Positions 1-6,016 are shown, counted from the stretch's first letter. The stretch: 12,872 nucleotides of DNA from Bacteroidales bacterium (GCA_004557565.1 SFGS01000062.1:1-12872); one strand, 5' to 3'. The notes: generated by a model not told the origin, from the letters alone. Translations and numbers: made by a program.

Positions 1-212
1 CTTCGCATTTGGCGGTGCGACTGTGCGCTTTGCGTCATTGGAAACGAGTTTCCATGCCGCCAACCACACAATCCCTCCGCCACCCTCTTACGAGGGCTAC
101 CCACATTGCCCCAAGGATAAAAACCGCTCGCCGTTTCACGGCGAAAAACCCCTGATGATAACATGATTTACAGGAAGGAGTTATATCAAATCTTCCAAAA
201 CGATTTTGCATG

Positions 213-238
213 GTAGGGACGCGATACTTCGCGTCCGC
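213..238 (-). repeat. REP-like palindromic element, copy A
   Basis: The reverse complement reads GCGGACGCGAAGTATCGCGTCCCTAC with an 8-bp perfect stem (217-224 with 229-236) and a 4-base loop. It matches copy B and copy C (8868-8893) at nearly all positions. The substitutions at the two differing stem positions are compensatory (CGCG versus CGTG/CACG), so the hairpin is preserved. This suggests selection for structure or mobilisation as a REP-type element. Confidence 0.75.
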
Positions 239-270
239 GACAAATTGCTGATATTGTACCACAATTATGG

Positions 271-296
271 GCGGACGTGAAATATCACGTCCCTAC
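271..296 (+). repeat. REP-like palindromic element, copy B
   Basis: A 26-base unit with stem GGACGTGA (273-280), loop AATA and TCACGTCC (285-292), ending in CCTAC. It is inverted relative to copy A with a 32-base spacer, a head-to-head arrangement common for REP-type doublets. It differs from copy C (8868-8893) at a single loop base. Confidence 0.75.
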
Positions 297-450
297 TGGG
301 GTTGGTTTTTCGCCGAAGGCGAGCGGTTTTTATCCTTTTGGCATCGCTAAAAGGCTGTTTTTTATGTTTTTGTTTCAGTACCCCCAGTATTTATTCACTG
401 AACCTTTTAATGGATTTAAATAGGGTGTAGAAAATTACCACACAAAATAT

Positions 451-572
451 AATTCGTGAAAATTTGTGCTAATTTGTGGCTAAAAATCAACCACTAATTT
501 GCGTGAGAATGGCTAACCACGAATTGCACGAATCCACCGAATAAAATTTTCTGTTAAATCTGTTGGATCTGT
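451..572. repeat. Dispersed AATTCGTG-type repeat, copy 1
   Basis: The unit begins AATTCGTGAAAATTTGTGC and later carries the complementary-type text ACCACGAATTGCACGAAT, followed by TCTGTTAAATCTGT. The two halves are imperfect inverted repeats of each other. The same order of blocks recurs at 8713-8793. Repeats with AATTCGTG/CACGAATT text are frequent in Bacteroidota spacers. No coding potential was seen, and the function is unknown. Confidence 0.7.
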
Positions 573-579
573 GTGAGCC

Positions 580-607
580 TCTAATTTCTAACTTCTAATT
601 TCTATTA
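580..607 (+). repeat. TCTAATTTCTAACTTC low-complexity repeat
   Basis: A short run of CTAATTTCTAACTTCTAATTT units of about 7 bases. The same motif recurs in a longer run at 8951-9033, each time shortly before a gene or operon. It may be a slippage-prone tract; no function is assigned. Confidence 0.55.
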
Positions 608-633
608 TAGGTGATATTATGAAATATTTTTTG

Positions 634-641
634 TAACTTTG
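634..641 (+). promoter_or_regulatory. Possible -7 box for the first kinase gene
   Basis: TAACTTTG matches the Bacteroidota -7 consensus TAnnTTTG. No clear -33 TTG lies about 20 bases upstream, so support is partial. Transcription from here would give a leader of about 160 bases before the kinase start. Confidence 0.35.
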
Positions 642-807
642 GGATGAATTCACAATAATTACATAAATCTGACGCTCAAGCATTATGATAACTGAAAATG
701 AGGCAAGAAGATGAACAACCACCTCTCCCGACTTAGCAAACTAAGCCATCTGTTATAGTGACCTGAAAATCAGAAAGGAAAGAAAACATTATCGAAGCAA
801 CATATAT

Positions 808-2787
808 ATGACTATGCAAGCATTACGGGTTAATTCCACGCTTCAGGGTGGAAAATATAGGATAATTGAAAAGCTGGGGCAAGGAGGTTTTGGTATCACC
901 TACTTGGCAGAGAACACTATGCTTGAGGGCAAGGTGGCGATCAAGGAGTTTTTCCTTAAAGGAAGTTGCGAGCGTGATGATTCCACTTCTCGCGTGACCA
1001 TTCCCACTTCGGGCAACCGTGAGATTGTGGAGCGCTTCAAGCAGAAGTTTATTAAGGAGGCCAAAACCATCTTTAGGCTTAATCACCCCAACATTGTGCG
1101 TATTCATGACGTGTTTGAGGAAAACGGCACAGCCTACTATGTGATGGACTATATCGAGGGCGAGTCGCTTGGCGATATGGTGAAGCGTCGTGGCGCTATT
1201 CCAGAGGCGGAGGCATTGGACTATGTGAAAGATGTCGCCAGCGCATTGGAGTATATCCACAGCAAGAATATCAACCACCTCGACATCAAGCCCGGCAATC
1301 TGATGAAGCGCAAAGAAGACGGCAAGGTGCTCGTAATCGATTTCGGCGTGGCGAAGCAGTACAACGCAGTCACTTCCGAGGGTACCACCAACACGCCAGT
1401 TGGCATCAGCCTTGGTTATTCTCCTATGGAACAGTACAGCAAAAACGGCGTGCAAACCTTTTCGCCACAAAGCGATGTGTATGCTCTTGCCGCCACGCTG
1501 TTCAAGCTCCTCACAGGCAACACACCGCCCGAATCAATAAAAATTCCAGAATACGGACTTCCTGTGGCTGAATTGCAGGAAAAGCACGTGTCTCGGTCAG
1601 TGATTTTCGCCATAGCTATGGCGATGAAAGGCCGCCACGAGCGCACCCAAAGCGTGGCAGAGTTTATCAACAATCTCAGCGGCGATGACACTGTCGTGAT
1701 TCCCGATCCAGCAGAGGCAGAGCGCAAGCGCAAAGAAGCCGAGGAGAAGGTTGCGAAAGAAAAGGCAGAGGCAGAGCGCAAGCGTAAAGAGACCAATGAA
1801 AAGGCTGCGAAAGAAAAAGCAGAGGCCGAGCGTAAGCAGAAAGAAGCCAAGGCAAAAGCAGAAAAGGAGAAAAAATCACTTAAAGGCAAGGGCGTCAATA
1901 TTATAACCACTCGCAAGAAAAGACGCATAAAGTCGCTCCTCAAGAAATACTGGTGGATGGCGGTAGTCCTCGTGGCTATTGTGGCTATTGTGGCTATATG
2001 GCTGATGGTTCCTTTCCAAAAAGGTGAGAATCCAAAGGCTTCGTATTCAAATGGTATTTTGACTGTGAATGGCATAAAGTACAATATGGTTTGGGTGGAA
2101 GGCGGCACATTCAGCATGGGTGCTACTCCGGAGCAGGGCGTAGATGTTGCCGATGATGAAAAGCCTGTTCATAGTGTAACCTTGAGCGGATACTACATCG
2201 GGAAAACCGAGGTGACACAGGCACTATGGAAGGCAGTGATGGGCACCAATCCGAGCCTTTTCAAAGGGGACAATCTGCCTGTGGAGTGTGTTTCGTGGGA
2301 CGACTGCCAAGTGTTTATACGCAAACTGAATTCCTTGACCGGTCAGAACTTCCGCCTCCCCACCGAGGCTGAATGGGAGTTCGCCTGCCGTGGTGGCAAC
2401 AATAGCCGTGGCTATAAATATAGTGGCAGCAATTACATTGATAATGTGGCTTGGTACTGGGATAACTCTGGAATAAAATATTTGGAGCCCATATTTGGCA
2501 AATTGCGACAAAAAACTCACCCAGTTGCTACGAAGGCTCCCAACGAATTGGGTATCTATGATATGACTGGTAATGTTTGTGAATGGTGCAATGACTGGTA
2601 TGGAGATTACAGAAGTGACGCACAGACTAATCCTAAAGGTCTTGATAATGGGTCGGGCCGTGTGCTTCGTGGCGGCAGCTGGGGCATTCAAGAGGATGAA
2701 TGTCGTTCATCTTCCCGCCTCGACGGCGACCCCATCAACCCCGACCCCCACCGCATCGGCATCTTTGGGCTCCGCTTGTCCCTTTAA
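808..2787 (+). CDS. Membrane Ser/Thr kinase with C-terminal FGE/C-type-lectin-like domain
   Basis: Eukaryotic-like (Hanks-type) Ser/Thr kinase, 659 aa. Kinase residues seen: glycine loop GQGGFG (24-29), Lys46 in VAIK, Glu84, catalytic HLDIKPGN (157-164, Asp159, Asn164), and DFG (178-180). The usual HRD arginine is Leu158, so it is a non-RD kinase. A kinase-distal motif DDTVV (293-297) precedes three 18-residue charged repeats (302-355), a basic patch and one membrane span (about 382-403). The basic patch on the N-terminal side places the kinase inside. Residues about 425-659 form an FGE-sulfatase/SUMF1-like domain (VEGGTF, LPTEAEWEFA, GNVCEW, RGGSW, GLRL), predicted periplasmic. Only one Cys follows GGSW, so formylglycine-generating chemistry is doubtful and a sensing/binding role fits better. 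The paralog at 2977 starts at the equivalent of Met3 (814), which is an alternative start. The linker repeats, membrane span and a ~12-residue insertion near 485 are absent from that paralog. Confidence 0.92.
   Translation: MTMQALRVNSTLQGGKYRIIEKLGQGGFGITYLAENTMLEGKVAIKEFFLKGSCERDDSTSRVTIPTSGNREIVERFKQKFIKEAKTIFRLNHPNIVRIHDVFEENGTAYYVMDYIEGESLGDMVKRRGAIPEAEALDYVKDVASALEYIHSKNINHLDIKPGNLMKRKEDGKVLVIDFGVAKQYNAVTSEGTTNTPVGISLGYSPMEQYSKNGVQTFSPQSDVYALAATLFKLLTGNTPPESIKIPEYGLPVAELQEKHVSRSVIFAIAMAMKGRHERTQSVAEFINNLSGDDTVVIPDPAEAERKRKEAEEKVAKEKAEAERKRKETNEKAAKEKAEAERKQKEAKAKAEKEKKSLKGKGVNIITTRKKRRIKSLLKKYWWMAVVLVAIVAIVAIWLMVPFQKGENPKASYSNGILTVNGIKYNMVWVEGGTFSMGATPEQGVDVADDEKPVHSVTLSGYYIGKTEVTQALWKAVMGTNPSLFKGDNLPVECVSWDDCQVFIRKLNSLTGQNFRLPTEAEWEFACRGGNNSRGYKYSGSNYIDNVAWYWDNSGIKYLEPIFGKLRQKTHPVATKAPNELGIYDMTGNVCEWCNDWYGDYRSDAQTNPKGLDNGSGRVLRGGSWGIQEDECRSSSRLDGDPINPDPHRIGIFGLRLSL
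1711..1872 (+). repeat. Three tandem 54-bp repeats in kinase linker
   Basis: Three in-frame units of 18 residues, each beginning AEAERK and rich in Lys, Glu and Ala, encode a predicted charged helix/coiled coil between the kinase domain and the membrane span. Copies start at 1711, 1765 and 1819. Repeat number could change by slippage and so alter the spacing of kinase to membrane. The unit is missing from the paralogous gene at 2977. Confidence 0.85.
2647..2784 (+). other. Candidate DGR-type variable region 1 (inference)
   Basis: The C-terminal 46 codons of the first kinase gene. Against the paralog, codons at residues 617, 620, 626, 636, 638, 650, 651 and 652 change at bases 1 and/or 2 but keep the third base C or T. 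The codons around them (CGT GTG, CGT GGC GGC AGC TGG, TGT CGT, CGC) are identical. The segment ends with GGGCTCCGCTTGTCCCT (2767-2783), identical in the paralog and resembling a GC-rich homing-initiation site. Against the idea: codons 628, 629 and 631 (CAA, GAG, GAA) are not NNY, and there are codon-length insertions relative to the paralog. No template repeat or reverse transcriptase is in the window. Confidence 0.45.
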
Positions 2788-2799
2788 GTTTGTTTTGAA

Positions 2800-2823
2800 G
2801 TCGACAAGTCAACAGGTCAAAGA
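2800..2823 (+). repeat. GTCAACAA octamer repeats after the first kinase
   Basis: Three imperfect 8-base units (GTCGACAA, GTCAACAG, GTCAAAGA) begin 13 bases after the stop codon. The same block, longer, follows the second kinase. The shared stretch from the stop codon through the octamers shows that homology between the two loci continues past the coding end. The remaining spacer to 2976 is AT-rich, with no ORF and no promoter I could call. Confidence 0.6.
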
Positions 2824-2976
2824 AAAAGAGAGTAAACAGACCAACTAGTTTTTTGTGTAGTCTTGCTGTTAATTAGATGGTATTGTGTAAGCAGTTGGCG
2901 CAGAGGTTGAAAACGGAAGTAAAGTTTATTCGTACTATTTTAAAATTGAAATTATTTATTTAGTTGAAAATTATAG

Positions 2977-4605
2977 ATGCAAGCATTACGAGTTAATTCC
3001 ACGCTACAGGGTGGAAAATATAGGATAATTGAAAAGCTGGGGCAAGGAGGTTTTGGTATCACCTACTTGGCGGAGAACACAATGCTTGAGGGCAAGGTGG
3101 CGATTAAGGAGTTTTTCTTCAAGGAATATTGTGAGCGTGATAATGCCACTTGCCACGTGACTATCCCCAAGTCGGACAACCGCGAGATTGTGGAGCGCTT
3201 TAAGCAGAAGTTTATTAAAGAAGCCAAAACTACCTTTAAACTGAACCATCCCAACATTGTGCGTATTCATGACGTGTTTGAGGAAAACGGCACAGCCTAC
3301 TATGTGATGGAGTACATTGAGGGCGAGTCGCTGAGCGATATGGTGACACGCCGTGGTGCCATTCCCGAGGCTGAGGCAATTGGCTATGTGAAGGATGCCG
3401 CCAGCGCATTGGAGTATATCCACAGCAAGAATATCAATCACCTCGACATCAAGCCCAGCAATCTGGTGCTGCGCCACGACGACGGCAAGGTGCTCGTAAT
3501 TGATTTCGGCGTGGCGAAGCAGTACGACGCCGTCACTTCCGAGGGTACAACCACCACGCCTGTGGGCATCAGCTACGGCTATTCGCCAGCGGAGCAGTAT
3601 CGCAAAAATGGTGTTCAGGCATTCTCGCCACAGAGCGATGTGTATGCCCTTGCCGCCACGCTGTTCAAGCTCCTCACAGGCAACACACCGCCCGAAGCAA
3701 TGGAGATTCAAGAAGACGGATTGCCTGTGGCTGAATTGCAGGAAAAGCACATCTCTCGCCTTGTGATTTCCGCCATTGCCATGGCGATGAAAGGCCGCCA
3801 CGACCGCACCCAAAGCATAGCAGAGTTTGTAGGCAATCTCAACAGCGACGCTACCGTTGTGATTCCCGACCCAGCCGAAGCCGAGCCTAAGAGGCAACAG
3901 CCTGAAGTAAAGACGATAAGGACTTTTGAGGTAGGGGGTGTGTTGTTTGATATGGTTTGGGTGGAAGGCGGCACATTCCGCATGGGTGCAACCTCCGAGC
4001 ATGGTAGTGGCGCAGTGCCTGATGAAGAGCCAGTTCACAGTGTCACGTTGAGCGGATACTACATTGGCAAAACCGAGGTGACGCAAGCGCTGTGGAAGGC
4101 GGTGATGGGCAGCAATCCGAGCTGGTTTATAGGCGACAACCTGCCAGTGGAATGTGTCAGCTGGAACGATTGTCAGGAGTTTATCCGCAAGCTGAACGCC
4201 CTTACCGGTCAGAACTTCCGCCTGCCCACTGAGGATGAGTGGGAGTTCGCCTGCTGTGGCGGCAACAACAGCCGTGGCTATAAATACAGTGGCAGCAAGT
4301 ACATTGACGATGTGGCTTGGTACGACGGTGACTCTGGGGATAAGACTCACCCTGTGGCTACGGAGTCGCCCAACGAGTTGGGCATCTATGATATGAGCGG
4401 CAATGTATGGGAGTGGTGCGCCGACAGGTATGGAGTTTACAGCAGTGGTGCGCAGACTAACCCTAAAGGCCCTTACGATGGGTCGTACCGTGTGTATCGT
4501 GGCGGCAGCTGGAGCTTCAATCCGAGAATCTGTCGTTCTTCTTTCCGCACCGACATCAGCCCCGACAGCCGCAGCAGCTACCTTGGGCTCCGCTTGTCCC
4601 TATAA
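2977..4605 (+). CDS. Soluble Ser/Thr kinase with C-terminal FGE/C-type-lectin-like domain
   Basis: Paralog of the preceding gene, 542 aa. The first ~45 codons are nearly identical at nucleotide level. Kinase residues: glycine loop GQGGFG (22-27), Lys44, Glu82, HLDIKPSN (155-162, non-RD), and DFG (176-178). The DATVV motif (291-295) follows the kinase domain. A short linker, with no coiled coil and no membrane segment, leads directly to the FGE-like domain (about 324-542: VEGGTF, LPTEDEWEFA, GNVWEW, RGGSW, GLRL). With no signal peptide or span, the whole protein should be cytoplasmic, unlike its neighbour. A single Cys (519) follows GGSW, so the two-Cys copper site of true FGE is not evident. 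The last ~43 codons have the NNY pattern of a DGR variable region. The start is ATG 2977; no clear ribosome-binding site, as is usual in this phylum. Confidence 0.92.
   Translation: MQALRVNSTLQGGKYRIIEKLGQGGFGITYLAENTMLEGKVAIKEFFFKEYCERDNATCHVTIPKSDNREIVERFKQKFIKEAKTTFKLNHPNIVRIHDVFEENGTAYYVMEYIEGESLSDMVTRRGAIPEAEAIGYVKDAASALEYIHSKNINHLDIKPSNLVLRHDDGKVLVIDFGVAKQYDAVTSEGTTTTPVGISYGYSPAEQYRKNGVQAFSPQSDVYALAATLFKLLTGNTPPEAMEIQEDGLPVAELQEKHISRLVISAIAMAMKGRHDRTQSIAEFVGNLNSDATVVIPDPAEAEPKRQQPEVKTIRTFEVGGVLFDMVWVEGGTFRMGATSEHGSGAVPDEEPVHSVTLSGYYIGKTEVTQALWKAVMGSNPSWFIGDNLPVECVSWNDCQEFIRKLNALTGQNFRLPTEDEWEFACCGGNNSRGYKYSGSKYIDDVAWYDGDSGDKTHPVATESPNELGIYDMSGNVWEWCADRYGVYSSGAQTNPKGPYDGSYRVYRGGSWSFNPRICRSSFRTDISPDSRSSYLGLRLSL
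4474..4602 (+). other. Candidate DGR-type variable region 2 (inference)
   Basis: The C-terminal 43 codons of the second kinase gene. Sixteen positions that I judge variable (residues 500, 504, 507, 513-515, 518, 523, 525-528, 531, 533-535) are all NNY codons: TAC, TAT, AGC, TTC, AAT, ATC, ACC, GAC. Each can be reached from AAY by changing adenines only. Fixed codons between them match the paralog base for base. The same positions surround RGGSW and GLRL, where FGE-fold DGR targets vary. It ends in the shared 17-base block at 4585-4601. This fits DGR variable regions better than the first gene does; the template and reverse transcriptase would have to lie elsewhere. Confidence 0.55.
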
Positions 4606-4618
4606 GTTTTGTTTTGAA

Positions 4619-4666
4619 GTCAACAAGTCAACAGGTCAACGAGACAATGTGTCAACAAGTCAACAA
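4619..4666 (+). repeat. Six GTCAACAA octamer repeats
   Basis: Six consecutive 8-base units follow the second kinase stop: GTCAACAA, GTCAACAG, GTCAACGA, GACAATGT, GTCAACAA, GTCAACAA. The equivalent place after the first kinase has about three. Such a tract can expand or contract; its role is unknown. Confidence 0.75.
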
Positions 4667-4734
4667 GGCGATGAGGCGAGGGGTGTGCAGATTAAGATTT
4701 TGTTCCCATTTGTCATGCCCCAAAACGGCAACGC

Positions 4735-4971
4735 CATAACGTAGGGACATGCCTTCGGCATGTTTCGAATGTGATTGAGGTGTTGCTGGTCGCGATTACG
4801 ATATTGCAGATTGCGATTTAGGTATTGTTTTGGTTGCTATTGATACATACCAAAGGCATGTCCCTATGTTATGATGGAATAAGTTTAACCGAGTCAACTA
4901 CCATCAGGGATAGCACCCAAAACGGTCAACCAAAATCAGGATAGTACAATCGCCCTACGTTATGATGGAAT
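4735..4971. repeat. Inverted and direct repeats in gene-free spacer
   Basis: CATAACGTAGGGACATGCCT (4735-4754) recurs inverted at 4854-4873 with one mismatch. The left arm also closes its own hairpin, ACATGCC-TTC-GGCATGT (4747-4763). The text CCCTAYGTTATGATGGAAT occurs directly at 4862-4880 and 4953-4971. The GTAGGGAC edge is shared with the REP-like elements elsewhere in the window. No gene is seen between 4606 and 5155. Confidence 0.7.
4893..4944 (+). repeat. 52-bp dispersed repeat, copy 1
   Basis: This stretch aligns without gaps to 8794-8845, matching at 38 of 52 positions and including TCAGGGATA and CAGGAT blocks. Both copies are in spacers next to other repeats. It is old and diverged, and no function is visible. 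Confidence 0.6.
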
Positions 4972-5026
4972 CGTGATTCGTGGATTTGGCACTACGCTCT
5001 CCAAGAAAAGTCCGCTACTTTTGGGC

Positions 5027-5059
5027 GGTTGGTACTTTAAGCGGAGGGGTTGGTACTTT
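5027..5059 (+). promoter_or_regulatory. Candidate operator: two 12-bp direct repeats, 21-bp period
   Basis: GGTTGGTACTTT occurs at 5027-5038 and again at 5048-5059. A weaker TACTTT lies at 5016-5021. The pair ends 15 bases before the -33 element of the operon promoter. LytTR-family regulators are known to bind pairs of direct repeats on one DNA face about two helical turns apart, and this operon encodes a LytTR protein. Autoregulation is an inference. Confidence 0.4.
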
Positions 5060-5074
5060 GGGCGTGGAGAAGTG

Positions 5075-5105
5075 TTGGTGGGTAAGCAATTACGATATAT
5101 CTTTG
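5075..5105 (+). promoter_or_regulatory. Bacteroidota-type promoter of the FHA/PP2C operon
   Basis: TTG at 5075-5077 and TATCTTTG at 5098-5105 are separated by 20 bases, matching the Bacteroidota -33/-7 pattern (TTG, 19-21 bases, TAnnTTTG). Initiation a few bases downstream would give a leader of roughly 45 bases before the first gene of the operon at 5156. Confidence 0.7.
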
Positions 5106-5155
5106 CAGCGTAAAACAAGAAATAAACTGAATACTAATCATAAAAATAAACAGTT

Positions 5156-6016
5156 ATGGATAACGAAGCAACAAAGGTTCTGAATGAACAGCAAAACCAA
5201 AACGAGGTGAATGAAACTACCACTCAGCAAGCAGCTGAAAAAAAAGGTAATGGTAAGGGTGCTCGCATAGCAGGCGTGGCTGCTGGTGCAGCAATGGGCG
5301 CAGGTGTGGCAATGGGTGCCGAACGCGCCTACGAAGCTTTCACAACTGGCGAAGAAGCCGCTCCCGAAGAAACATCCCAAAAGGAGACTGCTTCTGCCAA
5401 AGAAGCAGAGCCTGCTCCAAAACCAGCTCCAGCAGAGGCTGAAGTGGAGCAAAAACCAGAAGTAGCGCCAAAGTCGGAAGAAGAAGTAAAGGCCGAAGTA
5501 GAAACACAAGAATCTCATCATGACGAAACCGCTGGCGGCGACGCTAATGCGCAGAAAACCGCAACTTCTGTTGATGCCGACGATGAAGTGCATGTGGTGG
5601 GCGTGGGTGTTCAGGATAATGGAAACGGTGGCGTTGCCACTGTTGTGGCTGTTCAAAAAGGCGACGATCATGCTTTGCTCGTGGACGTGGAATCTGATGG
5701 CAGATTGGATTACGCTATTCATGACGATAATGGCAATGGCGAAATCGAAGACCATGAGGTGCATGACGTAGGAAATGAAAATATATCAACTGTGAATGTG
5801 GTGGGTGCCTATGTGGAAGAAGCACGCGCACAGGGTGTAACACCTGTGGTGACCGACATGGAAACAGGTCAAAACCACGAAATCGACACTACTCCTGACG
5901 GCGGTTTGCAAATCACCGGCGCCGACGAGGTGGTGCCAGAGGACAATTACGTTGACGCGTCCGACGATATGGGCGACTATACGGACACTACCGACGCAGG
6001 CTTAATGGATGTGTAA
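5156..6016 (+). CDS. Acidic protein with glycine-rich segment and EF-hand-like loops, unknown function
   Basis: Not recognised as a known family; 286 aa. The N-terminus is polar, with a Thr cluster (ETTT, 20-23). Next is a short Ala/Gly segment with spaced glycines (about 36-57), resembling a glycine zipper that could insert in or associate with membrane. A Pro/Glu/Ala-rich low-complexity stretch follows (about 65-125). A folded C-terminal part contains DDNGNGEIEDHE (190-201), which fits the EF-hand loop pattern (acidic 1, 3, 5; Gly 6; Ile 8; Glu 12). Just before it, DVESDG (177-182) is a weaker loop. The C-terminal half is very acidic and has no Cys. As first gene of an operon with two FHA proteins and a PP2C phosphatase, it may be a phosphorylated scaffold or adaptor (inference). 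Start ATG 5156 follows the promoter closely. Confidence 0.75.
   Translation: MDNEATKVLNEQQNQNEVNETTTQQAAEKKGNGKGARIAGVAAGAAMGAGVAMGAERAYEAFTTGEEAAPEETSQKETASAKEAEPAPKPAPAEAEVEQKPEVAPKSEEEVKAEVETQESHHDETAGGDANAQKTATSVDADDEVHVVGVGVQDNGNGGVATVVAVQKGDDHALLVDVESDGRLDYAIHDDNGNGEIEDHEVHDVGNENISTVNVVGAYVEEARAQGVTPVVTDMETGQNHEIDTTPDGGLQITGADEVVPEDNYVDASDDMGDYTDTTDAGLMDV

Larger units (their letters stand above)
40..345. repeat. Cluster of nested palindromes, no gene
   Basis: This stretch carries at least six hairpin-capable palindromes. They include GGAAAC-GA-GTTTCC (40-53), CCCTC-TTAC-GAGGG (83-96), two REP-like units (213-238 and 271-296), and an outer pair of arms. The left arm (107-150) and right arm (304-343) are inverted copies of each other. 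They share an exact 20-base core, AAGGATAAAAACCGCTCGCC, followed by GGCGAAAAACC. Each arm also contains its own small CGCC/GGCG hairpin. No convincing ORF lies here; the Cys/Arg-rich minus-strand frame is a by-product of the palindromes. It could be a composite of REP-like elements, a MITE relic, or the 3' flank of an upstream gene outside the window. The structure is seen directly; its nature is unknown. Confidence 0.7.

Noticed and set aside
35..262. 75-aa minus-strand frame in the left spacer
   Set aside because: It runs through the palindromes and has Arg/Cys-rich composition with no motif or ribosome-binding site.
3004..4350. 448-aa open frame on the minus strand
   Set aside because: It lies fully opposite the second kinase gene, whose conserved motifs are intact; the predicted protein is His/Leu/Ala-rich without any domain. 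The first kinase has a similar shadow (823-1470).
4619..4666. CRISPR-like array
   Set aside because: The units are 8 bases with no spacers, and no cas gene is present.
4747..4763. Rho-independent terminator after the kinases
   Set aside because: The hairpin is good but has no T-run after it, it belongs to an inverted repeat family, and it is over 140 bases past the stop.
4606..5155. DGR template repeat or accessory gene in the spacer after the kinases
   Set aside because: I searched by eye for a second copy of the RGGSW...GLRL coding text outside the two genes and found none; no reverse-transcriptase motif occurs in any frame.
5138..5764. 208-aa Cys/Phe-rich minus-strand frame
   Set aside because: It is a shadow of the acidic operon protein; the Bacteroidota promoter and operon direction support the plus strand.
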